Positions 1 to 5,117 of a stretch of 5,117 nucleotides of DNA are shown here, piece after piece. This stretch comes from Eubacteriales bacterium (lineage in GTDB: Bacteria; Bacillota; Clostridia; Oscillospirales; CAG-382). The DNA lies in assembly GCA_028701715.1 (NCBI GenBank), contig JAQVQF010000157.1:1-5117 (forward strand), read 5' to 3'. Under the pieces are notes generated by a model. The model did no database searches. It worked only from the letters and a program-made list of their open reading frames with translations, and was not told where the DNA came from. Every line of letters begins with the position of its first letter. Position 1 is the stretch's first letter. A program made the translations under genes and the position numbers.

Positions 1-858
1 TGGGAATCTTATCTCGTATTTATAAGACTGCGATTTGTTTTCCGTTAATTTCGATATGGTTTTTTTGTCAAGACATACGGTGATATACCATTTGACCGAG
101 GTCACCAGCTTGCCTTCGGAACGGGATATCAGCGTGTCGTCCGGGAGCTTGGACTCAAGGGAGTAGTATTCCTCCATGGTAATATTATCAAGCGAATTTG
201 TTGTGAATATATTTTCATATCCGTCGCATGAGGAATAAAAATATCCCGCTTTTTCGGTTTTGAACACCGAAGACGAGCCCGTAAGCTGCTTTTGCAATTC
301 GGTTATTCTGCTTTTATATATATCGATAACATAATCATATCCTCCCGCGGCGGTTAAAACGGAGGTTCGGCGGTTCATGAGTATAAGCAAATCGTCCTCG
401 TTCAACGACGCCATGTTCAGGCTTCCTTCTCCCACCGCGGAGATGATATTGTATATTTTAGCGGCTATCGAGGAATCGAGCGATTCCAGATCGGTGGTGG
501 AATAGGTTTTGGTTATGGATGATTTTTCAAGAACCGCGATTTTTTTATTGAGAATATTTATTTCTTCTTGAATTTTCGCGTCCGTGTCAAGCGAATATAT
601 TCTTAATATTTCCGCATTCTTGGGAACTTTTTCCCCGTCGGAGAAAAAATAGCAAGCGCTGCCGTTTCCGGAGATTATGACCGGATGCTCGTCGCGGAAT
701 ATGTAGGCGTTGGCCGGAATCGATTTGGAGGATGTGGAATATACCGCGTTTTCCACCTCTACCATATCCCCTACGGTCAGACTTATCTGTACCGCCGAAT
801 ACGCCATAAGGCAAAGCGCGGCTATACCAATAATAATGTTTTTGGTCAGGTGTTTCAA
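1..858 (-). CDS. HlyD-like membrane-anchored adaptor protein, partial (3' end outside window)
   Basis: An uninterrupted frame of 286 codons runs from a TTG codon at 858-856 to the left edge with no stop, so the C-terminus is missing. No ATG lies upstream: an in-frame TAA sits 36 bases before the TTG, and the only later ATG (codon 18) falls inside the membrane helix. GAAAGG at 871-876 is a possible ribosome binding site, 12 bases away, which is rather far. Residues 8-27 form one N-terminal membrane anchor (IIIGIAALCLMAYSAVQISL). Residues 52-89 look like the first half of a lipoyl/barrel-sandwich hairpin (AYIFRDEHPVI, then SDGEKVPKNAEILRIYS). Residues about 93-115 are a short coiled coil. A later AGYFYSSCDGYE segment resembles the returning half of the hairpin. 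This order matches Gram-positive HlyD-family 'periplasmic adaptor' proteins, whose real role is poorly known. By inference it is extracytoplasmic and envelope-related, and cotranscribed with miaA. Family call moderately sure; partner transporter not visible. Confidence 0.75.
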   Translation of the reverse strand, partial: MKHLTKNIIIGIAALCLMAYSAVQISLTVGDMVEVENAVYSTSSKSIPANAYIFRDEHPVIISGNGSACYFFSDGEKVPKNAEILRIYSLDTDAKIQEEINILNKKIAVLEKSSITKTYSTTDLESLDSSIAAKIYNIISAVGEGSLNMASLNEDDLLILMNRRTSVLTAAGGYDYVIDIYKSRITELQKQLTGSSSVFKTEKAGYFYSSCDGYENIFTTNSLDNITMEEYYSLESKLPDDTLISRSEGKLVTSVKWYITVCLDKKTISKLTENKSQSYKYEIRFP

Positions 859-882
859 TTTATGACCGTGCCTTTCAATATT

Positions 883-900
883 AACGTATAACGTTTAACG
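883..900. repeat. Short dyad and 7-bp-spaced AACG repeats upstream of the HlyD-like gene
   Basis: AACGT-ATA-ACGTT (883-895) is a perfect 5-bp dyad with a 3-bp centre. The tetramer AACG also recurs at exact 7-bp intervals at 883, 890 and 897. The element lies 25 bp upstream of the TTG start of the HlyD-like gene. It could be a protein-binding site or chance in a short spacer; no matching -35/-10 pair was found with confidence. Confidence 0.25.
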
Positions 901-914
901 CAGGTTTATGTCGG

Positions 915-928
915 TTACGCAAGCGTAA
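915..928. repeat. Perfect short inverted repeat TTACGC-AA-GCGTAA
   Basis: Six-base arms separated by two bases lie in the spacer between the miaA stop codon and the HlyD-like gene. The two-base loop is too tight for a good RNA hairpin and no T-tract follows on either strand, so it is not a convincing terminator. It could be an operator-type half-site pair. Weak evidence. Confidence 0.25.
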
Positions 929-953
929 TGCTTATGTTCATTTATTTTCCGAA

Positions 954-1892
954 CTATTCCGTAAGAAATTTTTCAATCACGGCTTTTGCTTTATCCGCAT
1001 AATCTTTTTCTTTAATATCAATAAACCGTACGTCTTTAATGCGCTTGAAATACGATTGTTGGCGTTTTGCGTAATTTTTGGAATGCTGCTTTATCGTGTC
1101 CTTTGCTTCTTCAAGCGATATTTCGCCCTTAAAATAGGGAAAAAGCTCCTTATAGCCTATCGCGGCGGAAGCGGTGGGCGTGTTTTCAAGACCTTTTTCC
1201 CGCAAAGCCGATACTTCTTCTATAAGCCCCCGTTCAAACATAACCTCAACACGTTCGTTTATGCGCGAATAAATATAATTTCTGTCTTCGGAATACAGGC
1301 AGATATAAAGGGGTTCATATATTTTATCGCCGGAATTGTTTATTTTATTCATCTCCGTGGGCGTTTTTCCCGCGGTGAGGTATATTTCCAGGTATCTGAT
1401 CACCCGTTTTAAATTATTGGGGTGCGTTTTGGCGGCGGCGAGGGGATCGACGGCTTCCAGTTGTTCGTAAAGCTCTCCGCCTCGTCCGGCTTCGGCTTTT
1501 TTCCAAAGCTCGTTTCTGACCTTTTCATCGCCCGCGCCTTCCGCCAGCGAAAAGGAATTAAACAGCATTTCGGAATAAAGCCCTGTCCCTCCCGTCACGA
1601 ACGGGATTTTACCCCTCGAGGTGATGTCTTCAAGAGCGTGCATGGCGTGCTTTATAAAATCAGCGGAGGAAAAACGCCGCTCAATATCCATTATATTGAC
1701 AAGGTGGTGCTTTACGCGTGCCATATCCTCCGCGTCGGGCTTCGCCGTGCCTATGTCCATCCCGCGGTAAACCTGCATGGAATCGGCGGATATTATTTCA
1801 CCGCCGAAATGCTCGCAGCAGCAAAGCGCAAGCGATGACTTGCCGGAAGCGGTCTGCCCGCCTAAAACTATGGCTTTTTTTACTTTATTCAT
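954..1892 (-). CDS. miaA: tRNA dimethylallyltransferase (tRNA delta(2)-isopentenylpyrophosphate transferase)
   Basis: MiaA transfers the dimethylallyl group from dimethylallyl diphosphate to N6 of adenosine 37, next to the anticodon of tRNAs that read UNN codons. It is cytosolic, and the product i6A is often further modified by MiaB. The 312-residue length is typical. Visible motifs are the P-loop GGQTASGKS at 11-19, the DSMQVYRGMDIGTAKP block from Asp37 to Pro52, SSADF at 75-79, GGTGLY at 101-106, a conserved-type NNLKRVIRYLE segment, AIGYKELFPY, and the C-terminal RQQSYFKR at 277-284 that corresponds to the usual RQQTWFR-like motif. The P-loop has Gln where Pro is usual (GPTASGKT), and the late Trp is replaced by Tyr; both look tolerable. 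The ATG start is supported by a promoter about 45 bases upstream, though the Shine-Dalgarno match (GGCGGTAAG) is weak. It stops 95 bp before the HlyD-like gene, with no terminator between them. Confidence 0.97.
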   Translation of the reverse strand: MNKVKKAIVLGGQTASGKSSLALCCCEHFGGEIISADSMQVYRGMDIGTAKPDAEDMARVKHHLVNIMDIERRFSSADFIKHAMHALEDITSRGKIPFVTGGTGLYSEMLFNSFSLAEGAGDEKVRNELWKKAEAGRGGELYEQLEAVDPLAAAKTHPNNLKRVIRYLEIYLTAGKTPTEMNKINNSGDKIYEPLYICLYSEDRNYIYSRINERVEVMFERGLIEEVSALREKGLENTPTASAAIGYKELFPYFKGEISLEEAKDTIKQHSKNYAKRQQSYFKRIKDVRFIDIKEKDYADKAKAVIEKFLTE

Positions 1893-1935
1893 TCTATCTT
1901 ACCGCCAAAAGGTTTAAGGTAAATGAGATTAAATT

Positions 1936-1964
1936 ATTATATCATTGTTTGACGAACAATTCAA
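1936..1964 (-). promoter_or_regulatory. Sigma-A promoter for miaA
   Basis: Read on the minus strand, a -35 element TTGAAT (1964-1959) is followed by 17 bases and then a perfect -10 TATAAT (1941-1936). The -10 is preceded by TG plus one base, which makes an extended -10. Transcription should begin near 1929, giving a leader of about 37 bases before the miaA ATG at 1892. It lies downstream of the terminator of the previous gene, so it is well placed to start an independent miaA/HlyD-like unit. Confidence 0.8.
1944..1960. promoter_or_regulatory. Dyad ATTGTT-N5-AACAAT inside the miaA promoter spacer
   Basis: A perfect inverted repeat with six-base arms and a five-base centre (TGACG on the plus strand) fills most of the spacer between the -35 and -10 elements of the miaA promoter and overlaps the edge of the -35. 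Its position would suit a repressor operator. The arms are AT-rich, so chance is possible, and I do not recognise the binding protein. Confidence 0.35.
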
Positions 1965-2010
1965 CATATTAAAACAAGAAATTTGAATAAAGCGGGGATT
2001 ATGTAAAGAA

Positions 2011-2048
2011 GCCCTCCGGAGCCGGAGTAAATCGGCTCACCGGAGGGC
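2011..2048 (-). terminator. Rho-independent terminator after the lipoprotein gene
   Basis: On the minus strand, GCCCTCCGG pairs with CCGGAGGGC as a 9-bp GC-rich outer stem. After a 2-base bulge there is a second 5-bp stem (AGCCG with CGGCT) and an 8-base loop. Going leftward the hairpin is followed directly by TTCTTT (2010-2005). The plus-strand exit has no T-tract, so it should work only for the leftward transcript. It starts 31 bases past the stop codon of the lipoprotein gene and separates it from the miaA promoter. Confidence 0.8.
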
Positions 2049-2079
2049 ATTAACATATTATAATAATAGAAATATTATA

Positions 2080-3204
2080 TCAGTATATCCAGCAAAATTT
2101 ATACTTACCATTTCCTTCGGAAACAACGCATGCGGTTATCAGTATGAGATACGAATCACCTTCGGCACCGACATAGAAATCGAACTGTGAGTATAGTCCT
2201 TCCTCAGCACCTATATACAGCCATTCGTGCGCTTTGGATGGTACACCGTTGATTTTTTCATGATTCAAAATGAGCCAAGCCGCAAGATTGTTCCCGCGCA
2301 GGTTTTCCGGGTTAGCGTCCTTGTCAACCGTTTCGAGCAGAGCGGTAATTTCATTATACAGCTTTTCGTCGAGTATTTCCAAAATATTCTCCCGGTCGTC
2401 ATTTTTAACGGAAGTCAAAAAATCCGTTACGGGCTTGAACACTTCTTCGCCGTGATCCGAGATTTCTTTTTCCAAATCATAATCGGAAACCGTAACCTCA
2501 TCAGTCTCTTTGTTAATCAATACACGTACTCCGTTTTGATTTAAATCGGTTCCGAGAAAGAAGGTCTCGTCGTATTGATCGAGGTTTTCAAACTCTTCTG
2601 AAATGATATTGCAATATAAATCACATATTACCCAATGCTTGGATTCCTTATATCTCAGCAAGCCGTACGAAAAACGTTTCGTATCGGTATGGATGAACGA
2701 AGAAGAGTCAAACGTTCCGGCGGGAATAAGCGATTGCCCGGTTTTGTCAAAAATAACAAAATCATAATTGCCCGTATTTGTTTTCCATTTGAATTCGTAA
2801 ACTTCGGAAGGTTTTATTATCAAAACATCATCTACGGTAATACCGGGTTCGAGCTCATAAATGATTTTTCCGCCGTATAACGCGGCATACTGCGTTTCGC
2901 CATCGGCTTTATTCCGACTCACAAGCAGGCAGTTACCGTCGTCCGCCTCTTTGACGGTCATGTATTCACCGTCCTCCGGTAAACTTTCTTCCGGTTGCGA
3001 AGGTTCTTCCGATGTAACGTCCGGTTCAGAAGATTCATCCTCCAACGACTGTTCGGCGCCGGTAACAAAGGAAGCGTTTATTTCGCTTGACGAATTCATG
3101 GAATATGTGCTTTCGTCGCCTACTGTGGTTTCTTGGCACGAACATAATAATAAGAAAACATGAATAAAAACTATACTTATTGCCAGTATCTTCTTGCTTT
3201 TCAT
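2080..3204 (-). CDS. Putative lipoprotein of unknown function
   Basis: A 374-residue protein that I cannot assign to a named family. The ATG at 3204 is chosen because AGAGGAG sits 8 bases upstream; an in-frame TTG at 3222 overlaps that binding site and is rejected. The N-terminus is a lipoprotein signal: KSKK, a hydrophobic run at 6-20, then LCSC with Cys23 as the likely lipidated residue, so the protein should be anchored on the outer face of the membrane. Residues 24-80 are a disordered Ser/Glu/Pro-rich linker. Residues about 90-245 are beta-rich and hold two loosely alike stretches (YDFVIFDKTGQSLIP near 147-161 and WVICDLYCNIISEEF near 191-205) that resemble degenerate WG-type propeller repeats. 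Residues about 250-374 begin with helices (EEVFKPVTDFLTSVKNDD) and end in strands, perhaps an NTF2-like fold. These domain ideas are inference. It lies 52 bp after the amidase and may be cotranscribed with it. Confidence 0.85.
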   Translation of the reverse strand: MKSKKILAISIVFIHVFLLLCSCQETTVGDESTYSMNSSSEINASFVTGAEQSLEDESSEPDVTSEEPSQPEESLPEDGEYMTVKEADDGNCLLVSRNKADGETQYAALYGGKIIYELEPGITVDDVLIIKPSEVYEFKWKTNTGNYDFVIFDKTGQSLIPAGTFDSSSFIHTDTKRFSYGLLRYKESKHWVICDLYCNIISEEFENLDQYDETFFLGTDLNQNGVRVLINKETDEVTVSDYDLEKEISDHGEEVFKPVTDFLTSVKNDDRENILEILDEKLYNEITALLETVDKDANPENLRGNNLAAWLILNHEKINGVPSKAHEWLYIGAEEGLYSQFDFYVGAEGDSYLILITACVVSEGNGKYKFCWIY

Positions 3205-3212
3205 TATAATTT

Positions 3213-3219
3213 CTCCTCT
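3213..3219 (-). promoter_or_regulatory. Strong ribosome binding site AGAGGAG fixing the lipoprotein start
   Basis: AGAGGAG on the minus strand is complementary to the 3' end of 16S rRNA and lies 8 bases before the ATG at 3204. It settles that ATG over the in-frame TTG at 3222, which is part of the same leader. Confidence 0.85.
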
Positions 3220-3227
3220 CAAAACTT

Positions 3228-3233
3228 AGTATA
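3228..3233 (-). promoter_or_regulatory. Possible -10 element for the lipoprotein gene
   Basis: TATACT on the minus strand sits 24 bases upstream of the ATG in an almost purely A/T 52-bp spacer. No convincing -35 is present at 16-18 bases. With no GC-rich terminator after the amidase, readthrough from upstream is equally likely. Weak. Confidence 0.25.
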
Positions 3234-3256
3234 TATGTTTTTATTTATTTTATTAT

Positions 3257-5068
3257 TTAATAATAAAAATCATCAATTGTCTGTGCTTCTGCCGATGCTA
3301 ACGCTTGTAAATTTGTATTAGTATAAAGCCATAAAGAAGAAGCGTAATTTGAATGGAAAGAATGTTCTAATATATAATATAACGGACAATTCGTTTCAGC
3401 GGCGTATCTTAAGACACCATACCAGTTTAACATTGAACCATCAGGTTCGTAATGAATGGTTCCGTCGGAATTTAAAACCGGTCTTTGATATAATTGCACC
3501 GAACTTATATTTAAACCGTTTGTGTTCATAACATTACGGATGGTTGTTCCTATTTCCAAAGCAAAATCATCGGCGTCATTTTTATTGTTTACATCATAAA
3601 TAATAACTATTCTATTTGTACTTGAACTGTTATCCACAGCGTTTGAGTGTAACGAAAGAAACATATCAAAATTATCAGCCATATAACCTCTAGCCGATAA
3701 TGATGGATTTGCAGTAGATGAAGTACGTGTTGTACCGACATTAAATCCAAGACTTTGGATAGAAGATTTTAAATATAAATGCAAATCCCACATTTTTGTT
3801 CCTTCATAATAATTTAAATATGCTCCTTGATTGTCACCTAATGTATGACCGGCATCCAACATTATTCCCACAGTAACAGTATATGTTATTTCTAAATATG
3901 GCGAAAATGTCGCTACATATGGACTTGTGATATTAAGTTGTGGGTAAATTGATACATAATTACTGTTCATAATATATTCACCCATGGAGTTAATTAACAT
4001 AATACCACGAGAAGGATTTGCCGCTAATGGATCGTCTCTCCATATTTCTACGAAATCGGTTATATCAAGATACATATAACGCGAATTTTGATTATATGCG
4101 TATATTCCACCATAAGTAGTATAACTATAAAGATTTGATATATAGCTGTTCCAGCTTATGTTGCTATATGTTGTAGAACCACTCCAAGCGCTTCCGGTAT
4201 ATGCTTTAGCTGTCATAGAATAAAGATTTGCGTTTTCTACGTTTTGCACCAGAATGACACTTTCTATACGGTTAGCTAAACTAGTCCCAAAAATATTTTG
4301 ATAAATATATGGAAATCTATATAATGCTCTTCCAATCCCTTTTAGCGATGACATTCCAATCAATAAATTTGAACAATTTGATGTGCCTATATTCGTTGAA
4401 GAAGTCGAATTTGAATACGCGGCAACATATTCAATGGCGTTTGAGCTGTTCAAAATTAGGGTAATTGATGGATCAATAACCACCGGGTATTCAACCGTAA
4501 CATCTGAAAGGAATTCGTTGTCTACAGATATGGTTATTAAATATTCTTTTTTATCAATGATTGTTTCAACAGATATTTTACCGATGCATTGTTTTCCAGA
4601 ATTATCATACACAATGATGTCAGAAAATATCGCAATTTCAGTATCTTCATTGTTTAAAACGACTAACTTTCCTTCTTTTGAATATGTAATGGTATAACCA
4701 TCAGTATAGGCTATAAACTCATAGTCATATTTTTCAATTGGTTTTTCAAGAATTATATTGCATTTTACCCCGGAAAAAGTTGATGTATAAGAAATATCAA
4801 TACCGTTTGAAAATGCATTTTTATACAACACTGTGTCTGTTCCTATTTTTTCGATGTCTTTAATTTCTTTGCATATTTGCTTGGGAACCATTGTTATTGC
4901 GAATTCTTCATACTTTAATGAAATTCCTTTTAATAAATTCTGTGGTAAAACTAATTTTCGTAAATTGCAATAGCAAGTTGCAATAGTTTCAGAAATCCAT
5001 TTGACTCTATGGTAGAACGATGTGGGATTACGGAGGGAGGGCGTAGCCCGAACGGAGAAATCCCACAT
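3257..5068 (-). CDS. DNRLRE-like wall module fused to N-acetylmuramoyl-L-alanine amidase (Amidase_3), probably 5'-truncated
   Basis: The amidase would cut the bond between N-acetylmuramic acid and L-alanine in peptidoglycan. The 603-codon frame opens with about 17 residues encoded by the inverted repeat at 5018-5070, which do not look like protein. Residues about 35-200 resemble the beta-rich segment found before DNRLRE domains in wall-associated proteins, ending in VEYPVVIDPSI. Residues about 205-398 look DNRLRE-like: TAKAYTGSAWS, then ISWNS, then YLDITDFVEIW near 333-343 and SRGIMLINS. Residues 400-603 are Amidase_3: GIMLDAGH with His408, Glu422 in YYEGTKMWDL, TTR at 446-448, LSLHSNA with His474 and ILEHSFHSN with Glu568. 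These are the expected zinc ligands (His, Glu, His) and catalytic Glu, so the catalytic domain appears intact. There is no signal peptide, and no ATG, GTG or TTG in frame between codon 1 and Met60, which itself lacks a good binding site. It may be non-exported or a remnant. It is AT-rich relative to miaA. Confidence 0.85.
   Translation of the reverse strand: MWDFSVRATPSLRNPTSFYHRVKWISETIATCYCNLRKLVLPQNLLKGISLKYEEFAITMVPKQICKEIKDIEKIGTDTVLYKNAFSNGIDISYTSTFSGVKCNIILEKPIEKYDYEFIAYTDGYTITYSKEGKLVVLNNEDTEIAIFSDIIVYDNSGKQCIGKISVETIIDKKEYLITISVDNEFLSDVTVEYPVVIDPSITLILNSSNAIEYVAAYSNSTSSTNIGTSNCSNLLIGMSSLKGIGRALYRFPYIYQNIFGTSLANRIESVILVQNVENANLYSMTAKAYTGSAWSGSTTYSNISWNSYISNLYSYTTYGGIYAYNQNSRYMYLDITDFVEIWRDDPLAANPSRGIMLINSMGEYIMNSNYVSIYPQLNITSPYVATFSPYLEITYTVTVGIMLDAGHTLGDNQGAYLNYYEGTKMWDLHLYLKSSIQSLGFNVGTTRTSSTANPSLSARGYMADNFDMFLSLHSNAVDNSSSTNRIVIIYDVNNKNDADDFALEIGTTIRNVMNTNGLNISSVQLYQRPVLNSDGTIHYEPDGSMLNWYGVLRYAAETNCPLYYILEHSFHSNYASSLWLYTNTNLQALASAEAQTIDDFYY
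4965..4986. repeat. Nine-base direct repeat TTGCAATAG near the amidase 5' end
   Basis: TTGCAATAG occurs at 4965-4973 and again at 4978-4986, a 13-bp period, 32 bp from the start of the inverted repeat. It lies within the reading frame and encodes part of the odd, Cys-containing ATCYCN stretch. It may be a small local duplication near the junction, or chance in AT-rich DNA. Confidence 0.4.
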
Positions 5069-5070
5069 CG
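5018..5070. repeat. Inverted-repeat element with perfect 12-bp arms (REP/MITE-like)
   Basis: CGATGTGGGATT at 5018-5029 is perfectly inverted at 5059-5070. The 29-base GC-rich centre holds a small GGGC-GTA-GCCC hairpin (5039-5049) and a direct repeat of ACGGAG at 5030-5035 and 5052-5057. The GC-rich make-up contrasts sharply with the AT-rich frame on its left. By inference this is a dispersed intergenic repeat. It supplies the apparent ATG (5068-5066) of the amidase frame. No transposase is in the window. Confidence 0.7.
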
Positions 5071-5117
5071 GCTCTCAACGACAGTCGGTGTATATTCGGA
5101 CTCTCGCCGTCAGGCGG
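5071..5117. other. GC-rich flank, probably continuation of the repeat unit
   Basis: These last 47 bases are GC-rich like the inverted repeat and unlike the amidase gene. They contain a small CGCC-GTCA-GGCG hairpin at 5105-5116. On the minus strand one frame is open from the edge and continues into the repeat until a TAA at 5031-5029; it looks like chance translation of repeat DNA, not a gene. In the amidase frame a TGA lies two codons before the ATG at 5068. I see no promoter here. Confidence 0.35.

Noticed and set aside
587..814. A 75-codon minus-strand frame starting with ATG.
   Set aside because: It is an out-of-frame shadow of the HlyD-like gene: Arg/Gly-rich with no recognisable domain, while the overlapping 286-codon frame has a membrane helix, hairpin motif and coiled coil.
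1056..1838. Plus-strand open frames opposite miaA.
   Set aside because: They lack domain signatures and are antisense to a gene with all MiaA motifs; Gly/Phe/Arg-rich content is typical of antisense shadows.
2227..3163. Plus-strand open frames opposite the lipoprotein gene.
   Set aside because: No motifs or good start context; they lie antisense to a well-started gene with a lipid signal and terminator.
3205..3222. Six-residue N-terminal extension of the lipoprotein from an in-frame TTG at 3222.
   Set aside because: The extension overlaps the AGAGGAG ribosome binding site, and the ATG at 3204 is ideally spaced from it and begins a standard lipoprotein signal.
3241..3266. AT-only dyad (TTATTA/TAATAA) at the amidase stop codon as a terminator.
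   Set aside because: A stem of only six A-T pairs is too weak, and symmetry like this arises easily in a nearly pure A/T spacer.
4383..4697. A 104-codon plus-strand frame opposite the amidase gene.
   Set aside because: Antisense to the wall-module region of a long coherent reading frame, with no ribosome binding site or recognisable domain.
5018..5070. Terminal inverted repeat of an insertion sequence.
   Set aside because: The arms are only 29 bases apart and no transposase is present, so a small hairpin-type repeat fits better than an IS end.
3257..5117. Phage lysin or bacteriocin module.
   Set aside because: There is no holin, tail, integrase or immunity gene nearby, and the DNRLRE-like module points to a host wall protein.

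Overview
The window looks like a chromosomal fragment of an anaerobic Clostridia-type Firmicute, most likely a gut Oscillospiraceae/Ruminococcaceae-like lineage. The clues are the MiaA sequence, a downstream HlyD-like envelope adaptor of the clostridial type, a Gram-positive lipoprotein signal, a strong AGGAG ribosome binding site, a sigma-A promoter with 17-bp spacing, and a secreted-type muramoyl amidase carrying a wall-protein DNRLRE-type module. The lineage call is inference; the window holds no rRNA or other marker that fixes it.

All four recognisable genes lie on the minus strand, so the reading order is from right to left. The right edge (about 5018-5117) is a non-coding repeat with a perfect 12-bp inverted repeat. 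It runs into the 5' end of a long AT-rich reading frame (3257-5068): a DNRLRE-like wall module fused to a zinc-dependent N-acetylmuramoyl-L-alanine amidase (Amidase_3). This gene has no signal peptide and its apparent start codon lies inside the repeat, so it is probably 5'-truncated. A lipoprotein of unknown function follows 52 bp later (2080-3204) and ends in a GC-rich hairpin terminator (2011-2048). A clear sigma-A promoter (1936-1964) then drives miaA (954-1892), which encodes the tRNA A37 dimethylallyltransferase. After a 95-bp gap with two small dyads, a TTG-started membrane-anchored HlyD-like adaptor (858 to 1) runs off the left edge.

Functionally there are two blocks. The left block is a conserved housekeeping pair: miaA plus the HlyD-like envelope gene, which I recall as a common neighbour of miaA and of division genes in Clostridia. 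The right block is a cell-envelope accessory pair, amidase plus lipoprotein, with lower GC in the amidase and a repeat at its border. That is consistent with a laterally acquired or rearranged segment inserted upstream of miaA. I see no CRISPR array, tRNA, rRNA, transposase, phage gene or defence system. Nothing here amounts to a clearly new system; the most unusual item is the wall-module/amidase fusion and the way its 5' end is built from repeat DNA.
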